38,822 nucleotides of DNA from Alicyclobacillus sp. (GTDB lineage: Bacteria; Bacillota; Bacilli; Alicyclobacillales; Alicyclobacillaceae). The stretch spans positions 1 through 38,822 of the forward strand of contig JAIMBT010000029.1 in the NCBI GenBank assembly GCA_023511295.1, in the 5' to 3' direction. The notes beneath the pieces are model-generated. The model worked only from the letters and a program-made list of their open reading frames with translations, was not told the DNA's origin and made no database searches. How positions within the stretch are numbered: position 1 is the first letter of the stretch; each line of letters starts with the position of its first letter. Below, one piece after another: positions 8,672 to 17,269 of this stretch. The translations under genes were made by a program, and so were the position numbers.

Positions 8672-8715
8672 AAAAAAATCAGAGCGCGAATGAAACTGCA
8701 CATTCGCGCTCTGAT
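8672..8715 (-). terminator. Intrinsic terminator of ctaB
   Basis: A perfect 15-bp stem (8678-8692 with 8701-8715) and eight-base loop are followed on the minus strand by a run of seven T residues. It starts 37 bases past the ctaB stop and is a textbook rho-independent terminator. Confidence 0.9.
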
Positions 8716-8752
8716 GGTTCCAAGCCTCCGGTCCACGCCGTACAGCGCAGTG

Positions 8753-9676
8753 TTAAAACACCATGGCGACGAACAAGATGGGCAGGTAGATGACCGACGC
8801 CAGGAACGTTCGCTTCGCCCAGCGCAACTGTCCGTCGCGCTCAAAGCACAGCCGAACGTTGAATGCGAGGAACACGAGGTTCGCGACGACGGCGACGAGC
8901 GTGTATTTCCATCCCAAGTGGCTGACGCGCGCGAAGCCCACGGCAACCAGTGCAAGTGCCACCGCATAGAGCAGGCTCTGGATTTTGGTCGACCGCTCGC
9001 CGCGCACCACTGGCATCATCGGGATGCCCGCGCGCGTGTAGTCCTCGTTCTTGTACAGCGCCAGCGCCCAGAAGTGAGGCGGCGTCCAGAGAAAGATGAT
9101 GGCGAACATCAGCCACGCCGCCAAGCTCAGGTGCCCGGTCGCCCCAGCCCACCCAACCAACGGGGGAAACGCTCCAGCGCCGCCGCCAATCACGATGTTC
9201 TGCGGTGTCCGCCGTTTCAACCACATGGTGTAGATGACGGCGTAGTAGAACGCGCCGGCGAGCGTGGTCACCGCCGCCAGCCAGTTCACCGTAACCAACA
9301 GCCACGCGAACGACACCACCACGAGACCCATCCCGTAGACCAGCGCCGCCATCGGCGCGACCTCTCCATTCGGAATGGGTCTGTCCGCGGTGCGCGACAT
9401 CACGCTGTCGATGTCGCGGTCGTACCACATGTTGATGGCGGCCGATCCCGCTCCGGACAGTCCCAGCCCGACGAGCGTGCAGACCAGCACCCGAACATTC
9501 GGCAGGCCGCGGTCCGCGAGCAACATCGCGCAGAACGCCGTGAACAGCAACAATCCCTGTATCTTCGGCTTCGTCAAGACAACGAAGCTGCGAACGGTCG
9601 AGCGAAAGTCCGCTGGGCGCAGGGTACCCGTACCCGGCCACTGGCGGTCGCCAGAACCGCTATGAGTCACCGTCAT
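8753..9676 (-). CDS. ctaB: Protoheme IX farnesyltransferase (heme O synthase)
   Basis: The enzyme adds a farnesyl group to heme B to make heme O for terminal oxidases, in the cytoplasmic membrane. The 307-residue product belongs to the UbiA prenyltransferase superfamily. The first Asp-rich motif is NMWYDRDID (N82, D86, D90) followed by RTADRPIPNG, and the second is YKNEDYTRAGIPMMP. About nine hydrophobic segments are visible. The ATG at 9676 has AAGGAGGGA upstream. It stands alone, without ctaA or oxidase subunits adjacent, and has its own terminator. Confidence 0.96.
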   Translation of the reverse strand: MTVTHSGSGDRQWPGTGTLRPADFRSTVRSFVVLTKPKIQGLLLFTAFCAMLLADRGLPNVRVLVCTLVGLGLSGAGSAAINMWYDRDIDSVMSRTADRPIPNGEVAPMAALVYGMGLVVVSFAWLLVTVNWLAAVTTLAGAFYYAVIYTMWLKRRTPQNIVIGGGAGAFPPLVGWAGATGHLSLAAWLMFAIIFLWTPPHFWALALYKNEDYTRAGIPMMPVVRGERSTKIQSLLYAVALALVAVGFARVSHLGWKYTLVAVVANLVFLAFNVRLCFERDGQLRWAKRTFLASVIYLPILFVAMVF

Positions 9677-9979
9677 GGTGGCTCCCTCCTTCTCCCCTGT
9701 CGCAAACCGCGGACGACGTCCTTCGCAGCCGCCCCGGCATTGGCACGACAGAGCTCCTTGGATACAGTGTAGCGGAATTCGCGGACGACGTCATGCGCCG
9801 CCACCAACTGTCACAAAAATGTCCTCAGCCACCACCCCCTGACAGCGTTTACCGATCCCGTTGGCTCCATGCACCGCCTTCTCCAGCTGTCTGCTTGTCC
9901 AGTTTTGCACTGCCAGCTTGCGCGGTGGCAGGCCGCCTCCCATGAGGCAGCCCGCACACCCTCCGTCGATTCCCTTCGA
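9677..9979. other. Intergenic region upstream of ctaB
   Basis: This is the ctaB promoter region and the tail of the interrupted spore gene. It contains the 13-base sequence CGCGGACGACGTC twice in direct orientation (9708-9720 and 9780-9792, 72 bases apart). A minus-strand TACACT near 9767 could be a -10 element. Open frames here have no ribosome-binding site or recognisable product. Confidence 0.4.
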
Positions 9980-10411
9980 CTACCGCTGCTTCGACTGAAA
10001 CGACTCGCGCACCAGGTGCCAATTCTGCGGAAAGCTGTAACCGAGCAGCCAGAACGAGAGCCCGCGCAAACCGAATTCATAGACGAGGTTCATCTTCAAC
10101 GCCGCACTCATGGCGTCGTCAAACCACACCTCGTGGTCGGTTCCATCCGCACTTCGATAGCGGAACATCGGCGTCGAGGACGCAGCGTCCCACGTGATGG
10201 GCACCTGCTCTTGGTCCGCCAAGCCCTCTGCGCTGTTGTTGGCCATTCCCGCAGCCAGGCGGCCCTTTTGCCACGGAATCAGCCAGTCGTACCCGTACAG
10301 GGTCATACCCATCAGGACTTTGGCTGCTGGAATCTCCGACACGGCGTAGCGCACGGCGTTGCGAACCTCTGGATACGGTGCGACAGCCGTCGGAGGTCCG
10401 ACGGCCGACAT
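9980..10411 (-). CDS. 3' part of an interrupted LysM/GH18 spore hydrolase gene (YaaH/SleL-like)
   Basis: This frame encodes the C-terminal part of a glycoside hydrolase family 18 barrel. It contains ALLPYP-like AVAPYPEVRNAVRYAV, then VLMGMTLYGYDW and later GLRGLSFWLLGYSFPQNWHL, all typical of the YaaH/SleL branch that hydrolyses spore-cortex peptidoglycan fragments. There is no plausible ribosome-binding site before its only internal ATG, and no N-terminal LysM or catalytic motif. The missing part is at 20202-21272, on the same strand. The real coding contribution probably begins at the CCT codon at 10396-10394, after a shared GGACC. As it stands, this fragment is silent unless the intervening DNA is removed; after removal it supplies the last 138 residues of a 495-codon gene product. 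Confidence 0.85.
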   Translation of the reverse strand: MSAVGPPTAVAPYPEVRNAVRYAVSEIPAAKVLMGMTLYGYDWLIPWQKGRLAAGMANNSAEGLADQEQVPITWDAASSTPMFRYRSADGTDHEVWFDDAMSAALKMNLVYEFGLRGLSFWLLGYSFPQNWHLVRESFQSKQR

Positions 10412-10418
10412 CCCACAA
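10378..10418. other. Left attachment site (attL) of the intervening element
   Basis: The core TCGGAGGTCCG (10390-10400) matches TCGGTGGTCCG at the other end (20195-20205) in direct orientation, 10 of 11 bases. The GG at 10395-10396 is my best guess for the central dinucleotide. The element-side arm is 10397-10413 and the chromosomal arm is 10382-10394. The site is about 60 bases past the recombinase stop, the usual position for a serine-recombinase att site. Confidence 0.75.
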
Positions 10419-10457
10419 CCCGTGCCTGTGTAGCCACCTCCGTCACCTCATCCATCC

Positions 10458-11984
10458 TCACGCGGTCGGACAGGCAAACCGATAGGCGACGCGGAGTGCC
10501 CGGCCATCCGCTTGGATGCCTTCCGTGAGCGCGACGAGGAGCGTGCGCGTCACGGCGACGTCTGTCACGGGGTAGGCGAGTGCGTCTGCCACCACACGGC
10601 GCAGCAACCACGGTGGGTCGGCCTCCGGCCAGCGTGCCAGCTCCGCGTCGAGCCCCGCCAGGCGATCTTGCAGTTCCCCCGCTCGCCGGTGCAGCCCGTC
10701 GGCGGCCGCGCGAAACGATGCCTCCGAGAGCCGATTCGCGGCGAATTGCTCCACCAGGGTGCGGTACGTTTGGTCGACCCGCGTCAACTGCTCGCCGAGG
10801 CGGCGTCGGGCGGCCTGCAGAGGCTCCAGCGGATCAAACCGGACGGCCCAGCCGAGGGCATCCCCCGCCGCCAGGACGTCCGCCCGAACACGCTCCAGCA
10901 CCGCCGCCTCCACGCCGTCTGCCGGCAGGAAAGGCTGATGGCAGACCGATCTGCCCCGGTCCGCCTGTGCAACGCAGCGGTAGTAGCGCACACCGCGGGC
11001 GTTGGCGTGAACCGTCATCGCGCTGCCACAGCGACAGCGCAGCAGCCCGCGGCTGAGCAGGTGCAGGGCCCCGCTGCGCCCAGGCTGCTGCCGCCGGCTT
11101 GCGCGAATGGCGGCCGCTCGTTCGAAGGTGGCCCGGTCCACCAAGGCGGGATGGGCGTCACGGCAAATCGCCAGGTGCTGGGGATCCGCCACAGGGATGG
11201 TTCGGCGGCGACGCGTCAGCGGGTCCCCCTTCGCCGGCGCGGCCAGGACCCGTACCCGTCGGCCGTAGACCACGTCCCCCGCGTAGGCCGGGTTGCCGAG
11301 CACGCGCAGCACCGTGCGCTGCGTCCAGCGGCTTCCCGAGGCGGTGTACTGGCCGCGGCTGTTCAGCCACTCGGCAATCCGCCGCGCGCCGAGGCCGCGC
11401 AGATAGAGGTCGAAGATCTCCTGAATGACGGGCGCAAAGGCCTCATCCGGCTGCAGGTGCTGCGTGTCCGGATGGAGCACGTACCCATCCGGCGGCCGCC
11501 CGTTCCACTTCCCTTGCCGCGCCTTCTGCCGCGCACCCATCCGCACCCGCACGGCGGTCTTCTCCGACTCCGCCTGGGCCAGCGCACTGTGGATGGTAAA
11601 CAGAAACTCCGCCCCGTCGCGCTGACTGTCGTAGTTCTCTTCCATCGACAGCACGCGAACCCCGCAAGCGAGCAGCGTTCGCAACATGACCAGCGCGTCC
11701 ACCGTGTCGCGGGCGAACCGCGAGATGCCTTTGAAAAGCACCACCTGGAAACGGCCCTCGCGCGCATCTTGGATGAGGCGCTGCGCCTCGGTGCGCTTGA
11801 CCAAGCTGGTGCCGCTCACGCCCGCGTCGACGTAGACCAGGTCCTCCGGGATATGCCACGCCTCCCCCGACTCCGCGCTACGCAGCCGCGCAATCTCCCG
11901 GCAAAAGCGGATCTGATGGTCAATCGATTCCCCCCGCACCTGCGACGCATCCGACACCCGGGCGTAGACGGCGCAGATGAGCAT
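10458..11984 (-). CDS. Large serine recombinase (site-specific integrase/excisionase)
   Basis: The 508-residue enzyme cuts and rejoins DNA through a covalent serine link. The N-terminal resolvase domain (about 1-150) has YARVS with the catalytic Ser at 11, followed by SIDHQ, and the active-site Arg segment SRFARDTVDAL. A recombinase domain follows (KWNGRPPDGYVLHP and onward), then a zinc ribbon (LLRCRCGSAMT with later YYRC and SVC) and a C-terminal coiled coil (about 395-455). This is the full domain set of the phiC31/SpoIVCA/SprA type. GGGGAGGG lies eight bases before the ATG at 11984, overlapping the end of a small upstream gene. Its stop is about 60 bases from the left attachment core. It most likely catalyses excision, and once did integration, of the surrounding element. 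Confidence 0.95.
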   Translation of the reverse strand: MLICAVYARVSDASQVRGESIDHQIRFCREIARLRSAESGEAWHIPEDLVYVDAGVSGTSLVKRTEAQRLIQDAREGRFQVVLFKGISRFARDTVDALVMLRTLLACGVRVLSMEENYDSQRDGAEFLFTIHSALAQAESEKTAVRVRMGARQKARQGKWNGRPPDGYVLHPDTQHLQPDEAFAPVIQEIFDLYLRGLGARRIAEWLNSRGQYTASGSRWTQRTVLRVLGNPAYAGDVVYGRRVRVLAAPAKGDPLTRRRRTIPVADPQHLAICRDAHPALVDRATFERAAAIRASRRQQPGRSGALHLLSRGLLRCRCGSAMTVHANARGVRYYRCVAQADRGRSVCHQPFLPADGVEAAVLERVRADVLAAGDALGWAVRFDPLEPLQAARRRLGEQLTRVDQTYRTLVEQFAANRLSEASFRAAADGLHRRAGELQDRLAGLDAELARWPEADPPWLLRRVVADALAYPVTDVAVTRTLLVALTEGIQADGRALRVAYRFACPTA

Positions 11985-11987
11985 CGT

Positions 11988-12191
11988 TCAGCCCTCCCCG
12001 CGGGTTGAAGTGGTCGCGCCGTCCGCCGGGTCGCTGTGCGGTGGGCGGAGCCGTTCTGCCGCCGCCGCCGGTCCACGGCTCATGGCCCGGGCGACCGAAG
12101 GCGTCAGCACATCGAGCGCCCGCTGCAGTGACTCTGGAAGCGGCTCGGTGCCGTACGACGTGTGGACAATCCGAATCGGTTCCCCTCGCAT
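11988..12191 (-). CDS. Small protein coupled to the recombinase
   Basis: A 67-codon gene ends three bases before the recombinase ATG, and its stop lies inside the recombinase ribosome-binding region, so the two are probably co-translated. GGGGGG is six bases before the ATG at 12191; an ATG two codons earlier (12197) directly abuts the same purine run. The product begins MRGEPIRIVHTSYGTEPLPE, is mildly basic, and ends in a Pro/Ala/Gly/Thr-rich tail. No family is recognised. Its position makes it a candidate recombination directionality or regulatory factor, which is inference only. Confidence 0.55.
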   Translation of the reverse strand: MRGEPIRIVHTSYGTEPLPESLQRALDVLTPSVARAMSRGPAAAAERLRPPHSDPADGATTSTRGEG

Positions 12192-12258
12192 CTGCATCCC
12201 CCCGCCAGATGGATATGAGCCGACAGATTGTACCGAGACGCCGTCCCGCTACAGCGAC

Positions 12259-13593
12259 CTACTCTGCTTCCGGGTGAAGTTCGAAGGAGACTTCCGGCTG
12301 GACTTTTTGGATCACCAAGTCCTCGTCCCCTGGCATGAGGCGCTTGCCGGATTTCAGAATGTACCGAAGCCACCAGCCCGCCATCCACGACGTGACCAGC
12401 GCCAGCATCACGAGGATGGCAAAGAAGTTCTGGTTGATGATGCCGAGCGCGTACGCCGTCGAGGAGAGCACGATACCCGGCCCCCCGCGCGCGTTCATCG
12501 CGGCCGCGAAGTTGACGCTCGTCAAGTGGTCCGTCCGGATGACGCGGCAGGTGAAGTACACGACCAGTGACTGCACGACGGTCGCGAACAACAGGTACAA
12601 CAGGAAGAACCCGACGTTGAAGTCCTTCGCCAGGTTCAGGTTCATCCCGACGAGGGCAAAGTACAGCGGGATGAAGAACGCGTACGAGATGCCCTGGATT
12701 CCACTCTCCAACTTTTGAAACAGGGCCGGCGGCAGGCTGAATTTGGTCGCCACGCCAGCAAGCAACGCACCGTACATGACGTCAACCTGGAGGTACCCAG
12801 CGATGTCGGAGAGCGCGAACAGGATGACGAGGAAGTACCCGAGGAACGACGCCCGGAACAGGAAGTTGGCTTTTTTCGACGTGATGCGCCGCAAGACCCA
12901 CGGCACGACGGCGATGCAGACAACGAGGAACCCGAAGGTGATGACCAAGCTCTTCGACACCGCCCAGGCGTCAATGCCGTGGTGCCCACCGCCCGACACG
13001 ATGCCGGACGCGATGGCGAGTGCCACCCACAGAATCAGGTCGTGAATCCCCGCGATGGCAATCACAATCTTCGCGAACCGCGAGTGCAAAATGCCGAGGT
13101 CTGCGAAGATCTTCGCGATGACCGGGATGGACGTGACCGCAATCGAGATCGCGACGACAATCTTGAGCGCCAGGACGTTCTGGTCGGGTCCGAGGAACTG
13201 GTGCGGGTCAAACACGTACGTCGACAGCCAACCGACGATGAACGGGATGACGGTCGATCCGACGATGATGGCAATCCCCGTCTTCACGTCTGCCTTCGCA
13301 AACCGCGACTGGAATTTGAGCCCCGCGGAGTAGAGCAGGAAGATGATTCCGAGCTGGTAAATCAGCCCGAACAAATTCCCTTCCGTGGGAAACCCCTGAT
13401 ACAGCCACGCGAAGGCTCCGGGGAGCAAGGTCCCCATGCAGGTCGGCCCGAGCAAGAGGCCGCCTGCCACCTCCCCAATCACCCGCGGGATGGCCAGGCG
13501 CTCCGCCACGTAGCCGAGCAGATTCGCCGCGGCGAGCAGGATGACCATCGCGAACAGAAACCGCGCCAAATCCGCTGCGCCTAAACTGAACAT
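12259..13593 (-). CDS. Cation:proton antiporter (CPA2/KefB-GerN type)
   Basis: The 444-residue membrane protein has about 12-13 hydrophobic segments and the CPA2 pattern: IPRVIGEVAGGLLLGP near the N-terminus, then a conserved ISIAVTSIPVIAKIFADLG and IAIAGIHDLILW with the Asp expected in the ion site. It ends shortly after the last membrane segment, with no TrkA-N regulatory domain, as in GerN/NapA-type Na+(K+)/H+ antiporters. The ATG at 13593 has GAGGAGGT seven bases upstream; the longer upstream frame is not coding. It is a cargo gene of the intervening element and lies directly upstream of the small gene and recombinase, with 67 bases between. Ion specificity cannot be read from the sequence. 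Confidence 0.9.
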   Translation of the reverse strand: MFSLGAADLARFLFAMVILLAAANLLGYVAERLAIPRVIGEVAGGLLLGPTCMGTLLPGAFAWLYQGFPTEGNLFGLIYQLGIIFLLYSAGLKFQSRFAKADVKTGIAIIVGSTVIPFIVGWLSTYVFDPHQFLGPDQNVLALKIVVAISIAVTSIPVIAKIFADLGILHSRFAKIVIAIAGIHDLILWVALAIASGIVSGGGHHGIDAWAVSKSLVITFGFLVVCIAVVPWVLRRITSKKANFLFRASFLGYFLVILFALSDIAGYLQVDVMYGALLAGVATKFSLPPALFQKLESGIQGISYAFFIPLYFALVGMNLNLAKDFNVGFFLLYLLFATVVQSLVVYFTCRVIRTDHLTSVNFAAAMNARGGPGIVLSSTAYALGIINQNFFAILVMLALVTSWMAGWWLRYILKSGKRLMPGDEDLVIQKVQPEVSFELHPEAE

Positions 13594-14023
13594 CTCCTCT
13601 ACCTCCTCATTCGGTACGGTTGCCCAAGCTGTGGGGCAAGGTGACATACCGTATGAGGGACAGGGGGAAGGGTGTCCATGACAATCACCTACCCTGGACA
13701 AGCGTCCATGGCAGACGGGCGCAAAGTTCCACCGATGTCCCACCGGACAGATGGCCAGGGCCAGGTGGCCGGGACCTTCCGCGACAGCCCCCGTACAACA
13801 ACAAGCTCCTACAAATCCAGCGGATCTGTAGGAGCCATTATCCCAAAGCGGCGTTTGCGGTGAGCTCCATCACCGTTTGCTCGGTTGTGGCGGACACCCG
13901 CGGTGACAGGACGACGGACGCAGGCGTCTGCTCTCAGTATAGCGATGCACCGGCAAGGAGCCGCGGCACCGGCCTACATCGCACGTCCGTTGCGCGCAGA
14001 TGGGCCCACCCGCGCGGCGAATC
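13594..14023. other. Intergenic region upstream of the antiporter
   Basis: This 430-base stretch holds the antiporter leader and the terminator-like hairpin of the dioxygenase gene (listed separately). A second imperfect inverted repeat pairs GTGTCCA with TGGACA-type bases around 13672-13700. I compared it by eye with the c-di-AMP riboswitch found before many K+ transporters and did not find its conserved blocks. No coding frame has a ribosome-binding site. Confidence 0.4.
13793..13835 (-). terminator. Terminator-like hairpin after the dioxygenase gene
   Basis: GCTCCTACA (13805-13813) pairs perfectly with TGTAGGAGC (13827-13835), with a further ATCC/GGAT stem inside. On the minus strand it is followed by TTGTTGTTGT. 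It lies about 190 bases past the dioxygenase stop, so it could instead be part of the antiporter leader. Confidence 0.5.
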
Positions 14024-14980
14024 TCAGTCGAGCGGCTTCAGTCGAGAGACAATCTCCTCGCGGCGCGGTTCCAGAAACGGCGGCAATACGACCCGCTCGC
14101 CGAGCGCATCCGGGTCCTCGTCGACCGCGAAGCCCGGTTCGTCGGTCGCAATCTCGAACAGGATACCGTTTGGCTCGCGGAAATACAGGCTGCGGAACCA
14201 GTAACGGTCGACCGGACCGCTGTTCGGCAGCCGGAACGAGCGAACCCGCTGAATCCACGCCTCGTATTCTTCGTACGTCGGCGTCCGAAACGCCACGTGG
14301 TGCACCCCGCCGGCCCCCAATTGTGCCGGCGGCAGGTCCGGTTGGACAACCACGTGCAGCTCGGCCTGCGGCCCTGTCGTGCCCATTTGAAACACGTGGA
14401 CCGTGTCCCCAGGGGACTCCGGATGCGCGTAGGTTCGGACCTTCCGCAGGTTCATCACGGCCGTCAGTACCTCCTCGGTTCCGCGCAAGCTGGGGACACT
14501 GATGTAGATGGGCCCTTGACCCCGGACCTGATACGCGGCGGGAACGGGGCTGCGCTCCCACGCCACATGCGGGTCGCCGGCGCCGCCGTCATCGACCAAG
14601 GCGAGTCGTTGCCCCTCGGGGTCTTCCAGCCAGATGGCGGCCCGCCCGTCGACCTCCGTCACGCCGCTATGCCGAACGCCGTGCGTCGTCAACCAGTCCG
14701 CCCACCAAGCGAGCGCCGCCTGCCCGCTCACGCGAAGGCCGGTGCGAACGATGCTGTGGGTGCCCCGCTGCTCGGCGGGAAGGTCCCAATCGAAGAAGGT
14801 CAGGTCGTTACCGGGCGCCCCTCGCCTGTCTCCGCTGTAGAAGAGGTGATATGCGCTCACGTCGTCCTGATTGACGCTGCGCTTGACGAGGCGCAGCCCC
14901 ATCACGTCTGTGTAGAACCGGTAATTCTCGCGAATCTGCGACGACACCGCCGTCAGATGGTGAAACCCTGTCAACTCCAC
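14024..14980 (-). CDS. VOC-family ring-cleaving dioxygenase (MhqA/MhqO-like)
   Basis: The 318-residue protein is built of paired vicinal-oxygen-chelate (glyoxalase-fold) modules. The opening [20 protein letters not shown] and the second module [20 protein letters not shown] supply metal-binding His residues, and [18 protein letters not shown] carries the metal-binding Glu. This matches the MhqO/MhqA/YkcA group that opens hydroquinone or catechol rings and protects against quinone stress. The start is a GTG with GGGGGA upstream. It is divergent from the S9 peptidase gene (215-base gap). It is a cargo gene of the intervening element; a role in detoxification is inferred from the family. Confidence 0.92.
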   Translation of the reverse strand: MELTGFHHLTAVSSQIRENYRFYTDVMGLRLVKRSVNQDDVSAYHLFYSGDRRGAPGNDLTFFDWDLPAEQRGTHSIVRTGLRVSGQAALAWWADWLTTHGVRHSGVTEVDGRAAIWLEDPEGQRLALVDDGGAGDPHVAWERSPVPAAYQVRGQGPIYISVPSLRGTEEVLTAVMNLRKVRTYAHPESPGDTVHVFQMGTTGPQAELHVVVQPDLPPAQLGAGGVHHVAFRTPTYEEYEAWIQRVRSFRLPNSGPVDRYWFRSLYFREPNGILFEIATDEPGFAVDEDPDALGERVVLPPFLEPRREEIVSRLKPLD

Positions 14981-15195
14981 CTTGATTCCCCCTGCCTCGA
15001 CACCGTATCGGACGCGCGCGCCCTACCGGTATCTTACATCAACGGCACCCGATTCACCGAAGCGTGGGCGCAAGCGCGGCGCGAACGCGTGCGAAGGCGA
15101 GAACCGAACGGCGGCGGTGAAGGAGGTGGGCGGTCGCAGCTCGAATTCTCTGAGTGTACATAGCACCCGCCGCCTGGCGGAAGGAGGATGCGAAG

Positions 15196-17172
15196 ATGGC
15201 GATTGACCGACTGTGGGACATCGCGACCTGGGGACAGCTGGTGTTTGATCCGCTCCGGCCCCGCCTCTACTTTACGGAATCGCGCCCGGACAAGCGCAAG
15301 AACCGGATGACCCACCGCATCATGATGATGCCGAGCGATGGGCCGGACCGCACACCGTCTCCCTTGACGGCCGGCCCCAGCGACCAGCGCCCAACCCCCT
15401 CGCCGGACGGCCAGTGGTTGGCCTTCCTCTCGCGCCGCTCCGGCAGCGCACAGGTGTGGCGGCTGCCGCTGCAGGGCGGTGAACCGGTGCAGGTCACCGC
15501 CATTCAGGGCGGCGTGAAGGATTTTCGCTGGTCGCCGCAAGGGAACGGGTTGGTCGTTGTAGCCCACATCGAAGATGGCGCCCTGCAACGGGAGCAGGCG
15601 GCGACCGAGCCTGGCGCCGATGCTTCCGAGGACGAACTCGACCGGTACTACAACCGCGATGTCCGCCACATCACGCACCAGTACTACAAGCTCGACGGCG
15701 AGGGGTTCTTCGACGCGGGCCGCGACCAGCTGGTGTGGGTCCCCCTCGACGGCGAAATGACGCTGTGGACCGACGGCAAGGACAACTACGCGGAACCGGT
15801 GTGGAGCCCGGACGGCGCGTTTGTGTACTGCTTGTACCGCGCCTATGACCCCGAGGGCCCGCACCCTGGCATCGTGCGGGTCAAGCGGTTTCATCTCGCC
15901 TCTGGCACGTGGACCCAACTGCCCTTGCCGGATTGGACCATCAGCGGGCTGCGGCTGTCGGAAGACGGGCGGCACCTCGCGTTTTGCGCGACGCAACCAA
16001 AGGACCTCGGCTACGGTCTCACCACGCTCTACCGACTGGACCTTGCGACGAATCAGCTCACCGACTTGTCCAGCCACCTGGACCGGTGTGTGGGCGACGA
16101 GAGTTCGACGGATGTCCCCGCCAGTTCCACGGCCAAACCGACCTGGCGAAGCGACAGCGTCCTGATGCTGCTCTCGGACGCCGGCCGCGTCACGCTGACG
16201 ACATTCGCCGAGGGACGAGTGGAACGACTGTGGGATGCCAAACGGGTGGTCTACGATTTCTCCGTCCACGGCGACCAGGTCGCGCTGGCCGTCGCGGACG
16301 AGACCCACCCCTCCGGGATTGCCATCGCGCGGTTCGGCGATGCAGACGTGGACATCCACTACGCGCCGGTTCCGTGGACGGCGGAGGACGGACCGGTCGC
16401 ACCCACCGAGCTGTGGGCGACCGAGTCGGATGGTACGCGCGTCCAGACGTGGGTTCTGCGCCCCCGCACCCCCGGCCCACACCCGACCATCTTGGAAGTT
16501 CACGGCGGGCCCATGGCGATGTACGGGTACCGTTACTTCCACGAGTTCCAATGCCTCGTCGCGGCAGGCTACGCCGTCGTCTACACGAATCCGCGCGGGT
16601 CGCAGGGCTACGGTCACGACTTTTGCTCCGCCATCATTGGGCAGTGGGGCGACAAAGACTACCGCGATGTGTTGGCCGGCCTGGATGCTGCACTGGCCGC
16701 CTTCCCAGACCTGGACGGCCACCGACTCGGCGTCGCTGGTGGCAGCTACGGCGGTTTCATGGTGAACTGGATGGTCTCGCACAATGATCGGTTCCAAGCA
16801 GCCGTGACGATGCGTTCGGTGGTCAACCGGTTCAGTGCGATGGGCTCGAGCGACATGGGCTGGCTGCGGGTGCCGCAATACGGAACGCGACCGTGGTGGG
16901 AGGACCCCGAGCCATACTGGCAGCAGTCGCCGCTGCGCTATGCGTCCAACATCCACACACCGCTCTTGATTGAGCACCAGGAGAAGGACTTCCGCCTGCC
17001 GATTGAGCAGGGCGAGCAGCTCTACAGCGCGCTCAAGTACCTCGGCCGAACCGTCGAGATGCTGCTATACCCGGACGAGTCGCACGGTATGAGCCGAAAC
17101 GGCAAACCGTGGCACCGCATACACCGCCTGCGCGCCATCGTCGGTTGGTTTGACCGCTACCTGAAGGGGTGA
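15196..17172 (+). CDS. S9 family prolyl-oligopeptidase/acylaminoacyl-peptidase
   Basis: The 658-residue protein has an N-terminal seven-bladed propeller (about 1-390; repeated strands such as SPDGQWLAFLS and SPDGAFVYCLYR) and a C-terminal alpha/beta hydrolase domain. The nucleophile elbow is GGSYGGFMVNW, the catalytic Asp lies in EHQEKDFRLPIEQGE, and the His in DESHGMSRNGKP. The HGGP oxyanion segment precedes YGYRYFHEFQ. No signal peptide is visible, so it is cytoplasmic and would release short peptides or N-acylated amino acids from peptides. AAGGAGGAT lies before the ATG at 15196; the in-frame upstream ATG lacks such a site. It is a cargo gene. Confidence 0.95.
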   Translation: MAIDRLWDIATWGQLVFDPLRPRLYFTESRPDKRKNRMTHRIMMMPSDGPDRTPSPLTAGPSDQRPTPSPDGQWLAFLSRRSGSAQVWRLPLQGGEPVQVTAIQGGVKDFRWSPQGNGLVVVAHIEDGALQREQAATEPGADASEDELDRYYNRDVRHITHQYYKLDGEGFFDAGRDQLVWVPLDGEMTLWTDGKDNYAEPVWSPDGAFVYCLYRAYDPEGPHPGIVRVKRFHLASGTWTQLPLPDWTISGLRLSEDGRHLAFCATQPKDLGYGLTTLYRLDLATNQLTDLSSHLDRCVGDESSTDVPASSTAKPTWRSDSVLMLLSDAGRVTLTTFAEGRVERLWDAKRVVYDFSVHGDQVALAVADETHPSGIAIARFGDADVDIHYAPVPWTAEDGPVAPTELWATESDGTRVQTWVLRPRTPGPHPTILEVHGGPMAMYGYRYFHEFQCLVAAGYAVVYTNPRGSQGYGHDFCSAIIGQWGDKDYRDVLAGLDAALAAFPDLDGHRLGVAGGSYGGFMVNWMVSHNDRFQAAVTMRSVVNRFSAMGSSDMGWLRVPQYGTRPWWEDPEPYWQQSPLRYASNIHTPLLIEHQEKDFRLPIEQGEQLYSALKYLGRTVEMLLYPDESHGMSRNGKPWHRIHRLRAIVGWFDRYLKG

Positions 17173-17210
17173 AGGATAGCTCCTCCATTGTTTCCCAGGC
17201 ACCTCCCGCC

Positions 17211-17240
17211 GCCGCCCCTGCAACCCCGCGCAGGGGCGGC
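17211..17240 (+). terminator. GC hairpin between the peptidase and the secreted-protein gene
   Basis: An 11-bp perfect stem (GCCGCCCCTGC with GCAGGGGCGGC) and eight-base loop lie about 40 bases past the peptidase stop. There is no T-run after it and the next gene begins 30 bases later, so it may terminate partly or stabilise the upstream mRNA. Confidence 0.4.
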
Positions 17241-17269
17241 GCGTCTATGGAGGCAAAGGAGGAATCGAG

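Noticed and set aside
9811-10080. 89-codon minus-strand frame overlapping the 3' hydrolase fragment
   Set aside because: It lies in another frame of the GH18 fragment, has no ribosome-binding site and no recognisable product.
12715-13584. Long plus-strand frame of 289 codons over the antiporter gene
   Set aside because: It is antisense to a clear transporter gene, has an extreme Arg/Asp/Glu/Gln composition, and is an effect of high GC content. Similar antisense frames at 2779-3699, 8690-9772, 24169-25305 and 25782-27458 were rejected for the same reason.
13594-14023. c-di-AMP riboswitch before the antiporter
   Set aside because: The conserved sequence blocks of that riboswitch could not be found by eye; only a terminator-like hairpin and short inverted repeats are visible.
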